From contig NZ_JAAXPG010000019.1 of assembly GCF_012396365.1 (NCBI RefSeq), forward strand, positions 1 through 64,000: a DNA stretch of 64,000 nt. The letters run 5' to 3'. A program made the position numbers and the translations under genes. Source of the DNA: Nocardiopsis alborubida (lineage in GTDB: Bacteria > Actinomycetota > Actinomycetes > Streptosporangiales > Streptosporangiaceae). Position 1 is the stretch's first letter. The number at the start of each line of letters is the position of its first letter. The notes beneath the pieces were generated by a model. It was not told the DNA's origin. It did no database searches and saw only the letters and a list, made by a program, of their open reading frames with translations. Shown here in pieces: positions 1-13,082 of the stretch.

Positions 1-233
1 GCGACGCCGAGGAGCGTGCGGCGGAGTTCATCCGTGACAACGTGACCAAGCCCGTGGTGGGCTACGTGGCGGGCTTCACGGCTCCGGAGGGCAAGACGAT
101 GGGCCACGCGGGTGCCATCGTCTCGGGTTCCTCGGGCACGGCCGCCGCGAAGAAGGAAGCTCTGGAGGCCGTCGGCGTCAAGGTCGGCAAGACTCCGAGC
201 GAGACCGCTCAGCTGGCGCGCGCGCTGTTCTGA
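1..233 (+). CDS. sucD: succinyl-CoA ligase (ADP-forming) alpha subunit, 3' end only
   Basis: This is the C-terminal part of SucD. The reading frame is open from the window edge (codons in phase with base 3) to a TGA at 231-233, so the start lies outside. The alpha subunit carries the phospho-histidine and binds CoA in the TCA-cycle step succinyl-CoA + ADP + Pi to succinate + ATP + CoA. The visible part includes the family's conserved [20 protein letters not shown] stretch followed by [19 protein letters not shown], which in SucD lies in the C-terminal ligase domain. The catalytic histidine is outside the window, so the function rests on this tail alone. A strong hairpin follows immediately and probably ends the transcript. 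Confidence 0.9.
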   Translation, partial: DAEERAAEFIRDNVTKPVVGYVAGFTAPEGKTMGHAGAIVSGSSGTAAAKKEALEAVGVKVGKTPSETAQLARALF

Positions 234-247
234 CGCGTTCCGGTACC

Positions 248-294
248 GACAACGGCTCCGCCCCGCCGCTCAGCGGTGAGGCGGAGCCGTTGTC
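248..294 (+). terminator. rho-independent-like terminator after sucD
   Basis: A 15-bp perfect inverted repeat (GACAACGGCTCCGCC at 248-262 and its complement at 280-294) encloses a 17-nt loop, 15 bases after the sucD stop. There is no U tract, as is usual in GC-rich actinomycetes. The stem could act in both directions, since the DUF1707 gene on the minus strand ends just downstream. Confidence 0.75.
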
Positions 295-324
295 GTGTGC
301 GTCCCCGTGTCCGCCGACCGCAGG

Positions 325-831
325 TCAGGTGGAGCGGTGGCGGTGCCGGGCCACGCCCACGACGACGTGGGGGACGATCATCACGGTGAGGAAGATCCCC
401 CAGCCGACGAGGGCCTCGGTGCTTCCGTTCAGGACGGCGGGCAGACCCCAGAACAGGAAGACGAAGCCGACCCAGGGCAGCACGCCCCACCAGGGTGCGG
501 AGCGGCTCCCGGCGTCCGCGCAGCCCGAACTGGCGGCCGGCGCGGCCTTCCCGTCCTCTCGGCGGGGACCGGGGACCGGCGCGCGCCCGTCCCCGCGCCC
601 CTGGCTGCTTCGGTGCCCGGAACCGGGGGCGCTTCCGTTCGTCGCGGGCAGGTCGTCGAAGAGGGGGACCAGGTCGGAGGAGGTGGCGGCGCGCACTGCC
701 AGGGAGGCGCGCTCCTCGTGCTCGTCGATGTCCAGGCGCCCCTCCTCGAAGGCGGTGCGCAGCCGGACCAGGGCTTCGTCGCGTTCGGCGTCGGAGAGGC
801 GGTAGGGGCGCTGGTACTCGGGGCCTGCCAT
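325..831 (-). CDS. DUF1707 domain protein with C-terminal two-TM (2TM-type) domain
   Basis: 168 aa from the ATG at 831. The N-terminal ~60 residues (YRLSDAERDEALVRLRTAFE, then GRLDIDEHEERASLAVRA) match the DUF1707 short helical domain found at the N-terminus of many actinobacterial membrane proteins. A low-complexity charged linker follows, then two hydrophobic segments around residues 108-155 (WWGVLPWVGFVFLFWGLP and VGWGIFLTVMIVPHVVVGV) of the type found in small 2TM proteins. No catalytic function is known for the family. No clear ribosome-binding site precedes the chosen ATG; it was picked because DUF1707 proteins begin a few residues before this motif. It is divergent from the DUF6350 gene. 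Confidence 0.75.
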   Translation of the reverse strand: MAGPEYQRPYRLSDAERDEALVRLRTAFEEGRLDIDEHEERASLAVRAATSSDLVPLFDDLPATNGSAPGSGHRSSQGRGDGRAPVPGPRREDGKAAPAASSGCADAGSRSAPWWGVLPWVGFVFLFWGLPAVLNGSTEALVGWGIFLTVMIVPHVVVGVARHRHRST

Positions 832-975
832 GCGGGACCGATCCGTTCGGGCTTGGGGAGGAGCCTCATTCCCCGGATAGGACGGCCGGACCGCGGATCC
901 GGTTCCGTCCTTCCGGGCACGACACGCGCGGCCGGGATACCACGGAGCATTCCGGTCCCTGGCAGCATAAGTCGG

Positions 976-2757
976 GTGAGTACGCCAGGATCTCCCCCCG
1001 ACCGCGGTCGCCCCTCCCAGCGCACGCGGTCCAGCGGCGCGGCGGAGCCCGACGCGGCCGCCGCGCCCCGACCCGTCTACGCGACCGGCGGGATCGCCGC
1101 GGCCACCGCCGCGGCGTTGGGGCTGGCCGTGATCGTCACCCTCACCATCATCGGGTGGGTGGCCGCGCCGCACGACACCTTCGGCGAGGACATCGTCGAT
1201 ATCCTCCAGGGCGCGGTGCTGGCCTGGCTGGTGGGCCACCACGTGTCGTTCTCGGTGCCCGACGGCCAGATCGCCCTGTTGCCGTTGGGGCTGGTGTTGC
1301 TGCCGGGGCTGCTGCTGTACCGGTCGGGACGGTGGCTGGCGCGATCCTGCGACATTCCCCGTCTGCGGTACGTGTACCGGGCGGCGCTGGCGATCGCCGG
1401 ACCGTACGCGGCGATCGCGGGCACCCTGGCCCTGTTGGCGCGTACCGAGGCGGTCGAGCCGAGCATGCCGCGCGCGCTGGTCATGGGGTTCGTGATCGCC
1501 TTCCTCGCCGGAGGGCTGGGGGTGCTGCGCCAGCTGATGCGCGACAAGGAGGTACCCGCCCGGGACCTGCTGCGGCTGATGCCCGCCCGGTCGCGCTCCC
1601 TGCTGGTGGGGATGCTCGCCTCCACGGGAACGCTTGTGTTGGGCGGGCTGCTGTTGTTCCTGGTGGCTCTGGGGATGAGTCTGCCCGAGGTCGTCGAGAC
1701 GACCCGGGTGCTTGGTCCCGGCCTGGTGGGCGGCGCGTTGCTGGTCGTCGTCCAGTTGGCCTACCTGCCCAACGCGGTGGTGTTCGCGGTCTGCTACGCG
1801 CTGGGTCCGGGGTTCGCGGTGGGGGCGGGGACCGTCGTCGCGCCGACGGGGGTTTCGGTGGGGGCCCTGCCGATGCTCCCGATGCTGGCCGCGCTGCCGT
1901 CGAACGGGGCCGCGCCGGTGGCCTCCCTGCTGGCGCTGGCGGTGCCGTTCGTGGCGGGGGCGGTGGGCGGCGCCCTCACCCAGCGCAGCGCCCCGGACGT
2001 GGTCAGCGAGGCCGCTCCGCTGTGGGGGTTCGTGTGCGGGGTGACCACGGGGCTGCTGTGCGCGGCGCTGGCCGTGATGGCCGGCGGGCCGCTCGGCGGC
2101 GAGAGGCTGAGCGAGGTCGGGCCGTCGGCGTGGCAGGTGGGCCTGGTCGCCGCCCTGGAGGTGGGCGTGGCCGCCGCCGTCGTGGCGTGGGTGGCCAACT
2201 GGTGGTACACGCGCGGGCGGCGTCCGTCGGCGCGCAGGGATCCGCGTTCGGCGACCGGGCGTGAGCAGCGACCGGCGAAGGACGCGGCGTCTTCCGTGAA
2301 GGACGAGGCGCCCGCCGCGAGGAACGCGGCGCGCCCGGCCAAGAGCACGGCGTCCCCCGCCAAGGACGTGACGCGCCCATCCGAGGAGGAAGCGCGGGCC
2401 CGGCCGGAAGTGGAGCTGCCCCCGGACGTGCCGGTCGGTGAGGGCCTGGCCACGGTCACGCCGCTGCGCCGCCGTGAGGAGGAGGTGCGGCCGGACCCCG
2501 ACCGGAACGCTCCGCGGGACGGGTTCCCCGAGGGCGAGGAGCCGGACTCGGACCGGGCGGACCGGGCAGCCGAACGCGCGGAGGGCAGAAGCGAGCGCCG
2601 GGAGCTGCGCAGGCAGCGGCGCGAGGAGCGCAGGGCCGGGCGGGCCGGAGGCGGACGCTGGTGGCGTCGCGGGTCCGCCGAGGACGAGGAGTCCGAGGAG
2701 ATGTACGGAATCACCTACGAGGCCGAGCCCGACGAGATCGACACCCCGCAGCGGTGA
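976..2757 (+). CDS. DUF6350 family polytopic membrane protein
   Basis: 593 aa from GTG 976. Longer upstream extensions of this frame run through the opposite-strand DUF1707 gene and are not credible. After a ~35-residue polar N-terminus there are about nine or ten hydrophobic segments between residues 38 and 412, then a ~180-residue highly charged tail rich in Lys/Arg/Glu with Ala-Lys repeats (KDAASSVKDEAPAARNAAR). The arrangement and the position directly after sucD match the actinobacterial DUF6350 family, which is normally found between sucD and purN/purH; those purine genes are not present here. Function is unknown; the charged cytoplasmic tail suggests contacts with other proteins or nucleic acid, but that is inference. 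Confidence 0.75.
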   Translation: MSTPGSPPDRGRPSQRTRSSGAAEPDAAAAPRPVYATGGIAAATAAALGLAVIVTLTIIGWVAAPHDTFGEDIVDILQGAVLAWLVGHHVSFSVPDGQIALLPLGLVLLPGLLLYRSGRWLARSCDIPRLRYVYRAALAIAGPYAAIAGTLALLARTEAVEPSMPRALVMGFVIAFLAGGLGVLRQLMRDKEVPARDLLRLMPARSRSLLVGMLASTGTLVLGGLLLFLVALGMSLPEVVETTRVLGPGLVGGALLVVVQLAYLPNAVVFAVCYALGPGFAVGAGTVVAPTGVSVGALPMLPMLAALPSNGAAPVASLLALAVPFVAGAVGGALTQRSAPDVVSEAAPLWGFVCGVTTGLLCAALAVMAGGPLGGERLSEVGPSAWQVGLVAALEVGVAAAVVAWVANWWYTRGRRPSARRDPRSATGREQRPAKDAASSVKDEAPAARNAARPAKSTASPAKDVTRPSEEEARARPEVELPPDVPVGEGLATVTPLRRREEEVRPDPDRNAPRDGFPEGEEPDSDRADRAAERAEGRSERRELRRQRREERRAGRAGGGRWWRRGSAEDEESEEMYGITYEAEPDEIDTPQR

Positions 2758-2846
2758 AGCGGTGGGCCCGGAGAGGGCCCCTGTCGTGACCAGTGCCCGG
2801 GCCCGGTGCCCTGAGCGGACGTCGAGTCGCGGGAAGGAGTGTTCGG

Positions 2847-3295
2847 GTGGTCAGCATCGAACCGGGGTTCACCGACTGGGACTCCCTGCGTCATGCGGAG
2901 GGGAAGGCGGACGTTCCTGCCATCCTCGCCGATCTGGGGTCGGGGGACCCCGACCGGGCCTCTGAAGCCCTGGATCTGCTGTCCTGCATCCTGACCGAGA
3001 TCGGCCCCCTGTACCCCGAGACACCGGACGTGGTCACCGCGCTGGTGGCGGTGGCCGGGGAAGGGCTGGCCGCCGTACCCGTCGAAGCCCTCACCCGTCT
3101 CCGACCGGCGGACGGATGGCCTCCCGGCCTCCCGGCCGCGGGGCTGAACACGGCCGCGGGCCGTCCCGGTTTTCCAGGACGGCCCACGGCGTTGTCGGAT
3201 GGTGTCTGCGGGCCCGCGCTCCGGGCCGTGGGCCAAAGCGCGCCAGGACGCCCGGACACGGCCCTCTCACACCGGAGACCTGTTCGCGACGGGTC

Positions 3296-3299
<4 letters not shown>
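2847..3299 (+). pseudogene. HEAT-repeat-type hypothetical protein, probably truncated relic
   Basis: Open frame of 150 codons from GTG 2847 with a good SD (GGAAGGAG at 2832-2839). The first ~80 residues (FTDWDSLRHAEGKADVPAIL and following helices with LSCILTEIGPLYPETPDVVT) resemble the first helical repeats of actinobacterial HEAT-repeat proteins, which are usually several hundred residues long. After residue ~90 the sequence becomes low-complexity Gly/Pro/Arg without helix pattern, runs through a strong hairpin (3158-3185), and its stop overlaps the mfd stop on the other strand. I read this as a 5' fragment of a HEAT gene whose rest was lost. A short functional protein is possible. Confidence 0.45.
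3158..3185 (-). terminator. hairpin downstream of mfd
   Basis: A 9-bp perfect stem (GGGCCGTCC / GGACGGCCC) with a 10-nt loop containing TTTT lies 110 bases beyond the mfd stop. It probably terminates the mfd transcript; it also sits inside the open frame of the HEAT-like relic, which argues against that frame being fully functional. Confidence 0.5.
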
Positions 3300-6904
<3,605 letters not shown>

Positions 6905-7226
6905 AGCACCAGAAAGTGGAAGTGGTCCGGATCAGGCGGTGAAGGTCGCGGCCTGCACGGGAAGAAGGCGGCTGCGTGAGTGGACGCCCGGCACCTTTCA
7001 GACTATCGAGTCCGGCGGTCCGGCGCGGGCGGGGTGTGGACAACCGGCGACACGGGGCTGCCCCGTGCCGCCCGCGTCCCCGGCCTGGTGGCGCGGGCGG
7101 CGGCGCACCGGGTAGAACCGTCTCCGAACTGCTTCTATTCCGTCCGACACGGTGCGAGGGCGGGTCGTCCCGTGCCCGCGTCATACGCTGGGTGCGTTTG
7201 CCGGACAGCCCGAGGAGAGGAAGCGC
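6905..7226. other. divergent intergenic region mfd / APS kinase fusion
   Basis: 322 bases without a convincing gene. It must hold the promoters of mfd (minus) and of the downstream plus-strand gene. TACGCT around 7184 is a plausible -10 for the latter, about 38 bases before its start. I see no riboswitch-like structure or palindromic operator. Confidence 0.4.
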
Positions 7227-8810
7227 GTGGTGAGTGCCAACAGGCGTGGGAGTGCGCCGCAGGGCGGTGCGGGGAGCCCGGACGCCCCCGTCTTCGCCCC
7301 AGGCCCGGACGGGCTCGCCCACCTGGAGCTGATCCTCAACGGCGCCTACCCGCTGCCCGGTTTCATGACGCGGGACGAGGCGGAGTCGGTGGAGCGGGAC
7401 GGCCGCCTGCCCGACGGGCGTCCCTGGCCGGTTCCGGTCACGCTGGAGGTGCCCGAGGAGCTGTCCGGAGCCGACCACCTGACCCTCTCCGACCCGGAGG
7501 GGGCACCGCTGGCCGGGCTCGACGTCACCGAGCACTGGCGGGACGCCGGCGGCCGCCACCTCCTGGCCGGTTCCGTGACCCTTCTGCGCCCGCCCACCTA
7601 CGGCGTGCTGCGTGAGCTGCGGCCCTCGCCCGCGGAGGTGCGGGCCCAGCGCGAACTGGAGCCCTCCGAGCGCCCCCTGCTGGCCGTGGTCACGGACCGT
7701 CCGCTGCACCACCGCGCCCTGCACCAGATCCGGGCCGAGGCCGACGCGCTGGGCCTGGTCCACGGCGAGGGCGGCCGCGCCGACGTGCTGGTGATCGTCG
7801 ACACCGGCCTGGAGGACGAGGGCATGGCCACGGCGGTGCTGGCCGCCGGGCCCCTGCTGCCCGCGCGCACCTCCTTCGTGGTGTGCACGCTGCCCAGGAG
7901 CGCCGACCGCTCCCGGGGCCTGTTCGGCGGGCCGTGGGGTGCGCGCGAGGTGGGTCTGGCCGCGCACGTGGCCGCGTCCTACGGCGCCACCCACATGCTG
8001 GCGGTGACCGGCGGGGACGGCCCCGACGTCGAGCGGGTGATGGCGCTGCGCCCGCCCCTGACCGTGCTGGACCCCGAACCGTGGCGCTACCACTCCTCCG
8101 ACGGGCTGTGGCTGCCCGTGACCCGGATCGACCCGGCGTCCGCGCGGGCCGAGCTGACCGACGAGCAGGTGGAGACCGAGCTGGCGCACGGGCGCGAGCT
8201 GCCCTCCTGGTTCACCCCGGCCCGGGTGGGCGCGGAGCTGGCGCGGCTGCGCCCGGCTCGCACGTCGAGGGGCCTGACCGTGCTGTTCACCGGCCTGTCG
8301 GGCTCGGGCAAGTCCACGATCGCCCGGGGGGTGTGCGACGGCATCCGCAGGTCGGGGCGCCCGGTGACCCTGCTGGACGGCGACGTGGTGCGGCGCATGC
8401 TCTCCAGCGGGCTGACCTTCTCCCGTGAGGACCGGGAGCTCAACATCCGCCGGATCGGTTACGTGGCCTCGGAGATCACCCGGCACGGCGGGGTCACGGT
8501 GTGCGCGCCGATCGCCCCCTACGCCAAGGGCCGGGCCGAGGTGCGCGCGATGGTGGAGGAGTTCGGCGACTTCTTCCTGGTGCACGTGGCGACCCCGCTG
8601 GAGGTGTGCGAGGCCCGCGACCGCAAGGGCCTGTACGCCAAGGCGCGGGCGGGGGAGGTCCCCGAGTTCACCGGGATCTCCGACCCCTACGAGGAGCCGG
8701 ACGACGCCGACCTGGTGGTGGACACCGAGGACGTGGACCCGGCCGAGTCCGTGGCCCGGGTGATGTCGGCCCTGCGCGCGGGCGGCTGGCTGCCCGAGCA
8801 CGACGGCTGA
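7227..8810 (+). CDS. cysC: ATP-sulfurylase-like domain fused to adenylyl-sulfate (APS) kinase
   Basis: 527 aa from GTG 7227 (a second GTG at 7230 has slightly better spacing to the SD AGGAGAGGAA). The C-terminal ~175 residues are an APS kinase: Walker A GLSGSGKST at about 356, then DGDVVRRMLSSGLTFSREDR and the family's ICAPIAPY-like segment (VCAPIAPYAKGRAEVR). It makes PAPS from APS and ATP in sulfate activation. The N-terminal ~340 residues resemble the PUA-like and catalytic domains of ATP sulfurylase, but the adenylyl-transfer motif, normally RNPxHxxH, reads RPLHHRALHQ (about 157-166), so ATP sulfurylase activity is doubtful. mazG follows after 29 bases, probably cotranscribed. No cysD/cysN is nearby. 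Confidence 0.85.
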   Translation: MVSANRRGSAPQGGAGSPDAPVFAPGPDGLAHLELILNGAYPLPGFMTRDEAESVERDGRLPDGRPWPVPVTLEVPEELSGADHLTLSDPEGAPLAGLDVTEHWRDAGGRHLLAGSVTLLRPPTYGVLRELRPSPAEVRAQRELEPSERPLLAVVTDRPLHHRALHQIRAEADALGLVHGEGGRADVLVIVDTGLEDEGMATAVLAAGPLLPARTSFVVCTLPRSADRSRGLFGGPWGAREVGLAAHVAASYGATHMLAVTGGDGPDVERVMALRPPLTVLDPEPWRYHSSDGLWLPVTRIDPASARAELTDEQVETELAHGRELPSWFTPARVGAELARLRPARTSRGLTVLFTGLSGSGKSTIARGVCDGIRRSGRPVTLLDGDVVRRMLSSGLTFSREDRELNIRRIGYVASEITRHGGVTVCAPIAPYAKGRAEVRAMVEEFGDFFLVHVATPLEVCEARDRKGLYAKARAGEVPEFTGISDPYEEPDDADLVVDTEDVDPAESVARVMSALRAGGWLPEHDG

Positions 8811-8839
8811 ACGGCGGCGCGAACAGTGGAGGAAGAGCG

Positions 8840-9637
8840 TTGAACGACCCCCGAGACCCCCAGGACGTGCGGGACGGACGGAGCGGGAGGGAGGGCGCCC
8901 CGCCGGTCGGGCACCGGGTGCTGCGCCTGGTCGAGGTGATGGACACCCTGCGCCGGGAGTGCCCGTGGGACCGCGGCCAGACCCACGGGTCGCTGGCCAA
9001 GTACCTCATCCAGGAGGCCTACGAGGCCCTGGAGACGATCGAGGAGGGCGACTTCGCGCTGCTGCGCGAGGAGCTGGGCGACGTGCTGCTCCAGGTGGTC
9101 TTCCACGCGGCGGTCGCCGCCGAGCGGCCCGAGGGGGACCCGGCGCGGTTCACGGTGGACGACGTCGCCGACGCCATCATCGACAAGATGACCCGCCGCC
9201 ACCCGCACGTGTTCGGCGGGGTCGAGGTGTCGGGCGCCGACGAGGTGGGGTCCAACTGGGAGGCCATCAAGGCCGCCGAGCGGGCGGAGAAGGCCCGGGC
9301 GGCGGGCGGCGACGGGCGCAACTCGGTCCTGGACGGGGTGCCGTTCGCCCAGCCCGCGGTGCTGTTGGCCGACGAGTTGCAGAGGAGGGCGGTGCGCAAC
9401 GGCTTCCCCGCCGACCTGGTCGGCGACGACGGGGCCGAGGGCGGCGAGCTGTTCGCGGCGGTGGCGGCCGAGCGCGGTCGGGGCCGTGACGCCGAGACCG
9501 ACCTGAGGGCGGCGGCCCGCCGGTTCGACGCCCGTGTGCGCGCCGCCGAGGACGCCGCCCGCGCGGACGGCAGGGAGCCCCGCGAGCTGTCCGGGCAGGA
9601 GTGGCGGACCTACTGGGACAAGGCGGGCGAGGCCTGA
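8840..9637 (+). CDS. mazG: nucleoside triphosphate pyrophosphohydrolase MazG
   Basis: 265 aa from TTG 8840, supported by a strong SD (GGAGGAA at 8828-8834). It hydrolyses (d)NTPs to the monophosphate and PPi and clears damaged nucleotides. The N-terminal MazG domain carries the metal-binding EEAYEALE (about 59-66) and EELGDVLLQVVFHA (about 77-90), preceded by the typical LRRECPWDRGQTHGSL, and followed by DKMTRRHPHVFG and NWEAIK of the long MazG form. The C-terminal half is shorter and more divergent than the second MazG domain of the E. coli protein, as in other actinomycetes. Likely in one transcript with the APS kinase fusion; a hairpin follows its stop directly. Confidence 0.9.
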   Translation: MNDPRDPQDVRDGRSGREGAPPVGHRVLRLVEVMDTLRRECPWDRGQTHGSLAKYLIQEAYEALETIEEGDFALLREELGDVLLQVVFHAAVAAERPEGDPARFTVDDVADAIIDKMTRRHPHVFGGVEVSGADEVGSNWEAIKAAERAEKARAAGGDGRNSVLDGVPFAQPAVLLADELQRRAVRNGFPADLVGDDGAEGGELFAAVAAERGRGRDAETDLRAAARRFDARVRAAEDAARADGREPRELSGQEWRTYWDKAGEA

Positions 9638-9640
9638 CGG

Positions 9641-9662
9641 GCCGGCCGCGGGCGCGGCCGGC
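9641..9662 (+). terminator. hairpin after mazG
   Basis: Nine-base perfect stem GCCGGCCGC / GCGGCCGGC with a GGGC loop, four bases after the mazG stop. No U tract. It lies between two convergent genes. Confidence 0.6.
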
Positions 9663-9773
9663 GTGGCGCGGGGGCCCTGACCGGCGTCTCAGCCGATGCC
9701 GGCGCCCGAACCCCACCGCAGGCACGGGATCACGGCGAAGGGGGCGGGCGGATCCGCCGGGCGCCGGTCCGCG

Positions 9774-10976
9774 TCAGGCCCCGGCGGGTGCGGGGGCGTC
9801 CAGCTCCAGGGCCTCCGACGCCCGTGACAGCCGGTTGTCGAAGCCTCCGAGGGAGGACAGCAGCGGGGCCAGCCGGAGCAGGAGGCCGCGTGCCAGCAGC
9901 GCCGGTCGGGTGCGCGGGAGCAGGAACGCCTGGCCCCGGTCGGCGATGTCCTGGTTGGCCGCCACGAACGGCCTCATCCGGGCCTCGTAGGCGGCCAGCG
10001 CCGCGCCGTGGCCGTCGTTGCGGGCGAGTTCCCGGGCCAGGACGTAGGCGCCGACCATGGCCAGGCTGCTGCCCTGCCCCGACATGGGGGAGGGGCAGTA
10101 CCCGGCGTCCCCGAGCAGGGTCACGCGCCCGGCCGACCAGCGGCCCATGCGGATCTGGGCCACGGAGTCGAAGTAGAAGTCCGGGGCCCGCTCCATCTCC
10201 TCCAGGACGCGGTCGGCCTCCCACCCGTGCCCGGAGAAGGTCCGGCGCAGGAACTCCCTCTGCTCCTCGGGCGGCCTGCGGTCGACGCCGCTCTCCTCGG
10301 GCACGGACAGCGCCAGCATGGCCTTGGCCCCCTCCGCGCGGGGCGTGTGGTACATGGCCACGAGCCGCCCCGGGGTGTTGAACAGCACGGCCTCGCGGTC
10401 CAGCCCCGGGTGGTTGGGCACGGTGAAGATGCTGATGTAGCTGCCCAGGAAGCGGCGGTGGGGGGCCTCGGGTCCGAACGCGAGCCGCCGGGTCGTGGAG
10501 TGCAGGCCGTCCGCCCCCACGACGAGGTCGAACACGCGCGGCCCGGCCCGCTCGAAGGTCACGCGGACCCCGTCCCCCTCCTGCTCGAACGCGGTGACGG
10601 AGTCCCCGTACAGGTACTCGGTGTACGCGGTGGTCGGTGCGTGGACCAGGCGGACCAGGTCGCCGCGCAGCAGCTCCGCGGAGCGGTCGTCGGCGGTGAG
10701 CGCGCTCGCCTCGAAACCGCCCCTGCGCCTGCCGCGGGCGTCCACGGTCGTGGCCCTGGACATCTCGGTGGCCGAGGCCCGGATGCCGTCGAGCACCCCC
10801 ATGCGCTCGGCGACGTCGAGGGCCGCGCCGCGTACGTCGATGGCGTAGCCCCCCGTGCGGGGCGCGGGGGCGCGTTCGACGACGGTGGCCTCGATGCCGT
10901 GGCGGTGGAGCCAGTGGGCGAGGGTCGGCCCGGCGATGCCCGCGCCGGAGATCAGGACGTTGCGTACGGCGGTCAT
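9774..10976 (-). CDS. FAD-dependent monooxygenase (TetX/PHBH-type)
   Basis: 400 aa from ATG 10976. A class A flavoprotein monooxygenase fold: the dinucleotide-binding motif ISGAGIAGPTLAHWLHRHG at residues ~8-27, the central GADGLHSTTRR (DG motif, binds both FAD and NADPH), and GDAGYCPSPMSGQGSSLAM (GD motif) near residue 285. Such enzymes hydroxylate aromatic or polyketide substrates or inactivate antibiotics. The true substrate cannot be read from sequence. The gene is divergent from a TetR regulator and shares with it a 142-base intergenic region containing two palindromic operators, so it is very probably that regulator's target and inducible by a small molecule, perhaps its own substrate. 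Confidence 0.85.
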   Translation of the reverse strand: MTAVRNVLISGAGIAGPTLAHWLHRHGIEATVVERAPAPRTGGYAIDVRGAALDVAERMGVLDGIRASATEMSRATTVDARGRRRGGFEASALTADDRSAELLRGDLVRLVHAPTTAYTEYLYGDSVTAFEQEGDGVRVTFERAGPRVFDLVVGADGLHSTTRRLAFGPEAPHRRFLGSYISIFTVPNHPGLDREAVLFNTPGRLVAMYHTPRAEGAKAMLALSVPEESGVDRRPPEEQREFLRRTFSGHGWEADRVLEEMERAPDFYFDSVAQIRMGRWSAGRVTLLGDAGYCPSPMSGQGSSLAMVGAYVLARELARNDGHGAALAAYEARMRPFVAANQDIADRGQAFLLPRTRPALLARGLLLRLAPLLSSLGGFDNRLSRASEALELDAPAPAGA

Positions 10977-11022
10977 GGCGTTCTCGCTCCTTCGGGTGCC
11001 GTCGTCCCCACGCTAGAACGCT

Positions 11023-11060
11023 ACTTACCGTGCGTCAAGTAACTTGCCGTTCGACAAGTA
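11023..11060. promoter_or_regulatory. two tandem palindromic operators, probable TetR binding sites
   Basis: Two adjacent 19-bp units, ACTTACCGTGCGTCAAGTA (11023-11041) and ACTTGCCGTTCGACAAGTA (11042-11060), match at 16 of 19 positions. Each has an ACTTR-N8-CAAGT dyad. They sit midway between the divergent monooxygenase and TetR genes, about 50 bases from each start, the classical position for autoregulated TetR operators. A TAGACT hexamer at 11085-11090 could be the regulator's -10. Confidence 0.8.
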
Positions 11061-11118
11061 AACTACCGGCCGGAAGGTCGCCGTTAGACTCGTCCGACCA
11101 GGTGGCGAGGGAACGGAA

Positions 11119-11685
11119 GTGGCACGGGTGCCCAGAGTGCGGAACGACACCAAGGCGGAGATCCGGGCGGTGGCCCTGGAGCTGTTCGCCCGGAAGGGAT
11201 TCGAGAAGACCAGCCTGCGCGAGATCGCCGAGCGCCTGGACATCACCAAGGCCGCGCTGTACTACCACTTCCCCTCCAAGAACGACCTGCTCACGTCGCT
11301 GGTCAGGCCTCTGGGCGAGGACATGGAGGCGCTCCTCGCCAGGTACGGGGACCGCGGCGGGGCCGGCGACCCGCGCGCGCTGCTGGGCGACTACTTCGAC
11401 GTCTGCGTGCGCCACAGCGCCCTGCTGCTCGCCGTCCTCAACGACCTGGGCGCGCTGGCCGACGTCGGCCTGGTCGAGTCCGTCATCTCCTGGCGCCGAC
11501 GCCTGGACGCCCTGCTCGTGGGGCCCGAGGGCGGCGTGCCCGCCCGGATGGGCGCCGTGATCGCCCTCGGCGGCATCCAGGACCTCTCGGTCATGTTCTC
11601 CGCTGAGGAGGCCGCCGACCACCGAGAACGCGCCATCGACATCGCCATGGCCGCCCTGGAGTCGGGAATGTCCGATATGGACTAG
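11119..11685 (+). CDS. TetR family transcriptional regulator
   Basis: 188 aa from GTG 11119 (alternative GTG at 11128). The N-terminal helix-turn-helix is clear: FARKGFEKTSLREIAERLDI then TKAALYYHFPSKNDLL, residues ~15-60. The C-terminal ligand domain has no recognisable specificity; a TetR C-terminal domain is expected to dimerise and bind an effector. It is divergent from the flavin monooxygenase gene and is expected to repress that gene and itself through the two palindromes at 11023-11060. Spacing and orientation support this; the effector is unknown. Confidence 0.9.
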   Translation: MARVPRVRNDTKAEIRAVALELFARKGFEKTSLREIAERLDITKAALYYHFPSKNDLLTSLVRPLGEDMEALLARYGDRGGAGDPRALLGDYFDVCVRHSALLLAVLNDLGALADVGLVESVISWRRRLDALLVGPEGGVPARMGAVIALGGIQDLSVMFSAEEAADHRERAIDIAMAALESGMSDMD

Positions 11686-11750
11686 ACCAATTCCGCCGGG
11701 TGCGCGCTCCCTCCCCGGTGCGGGGTCGCTAGTCTCGTGTCGGGTCCTGA

Positions 11751-13073
<1,323 letters not shown>

Positions 13074-13082
13074 TCTGCCCCC

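Noticed and set aside
295..975. Upstream open extension of the DUF6350 frame
   Set aside because: It runs antisense through the DUF1707 gene, has Arg/Gly-rich shadow composition, and the family starts at about 976.
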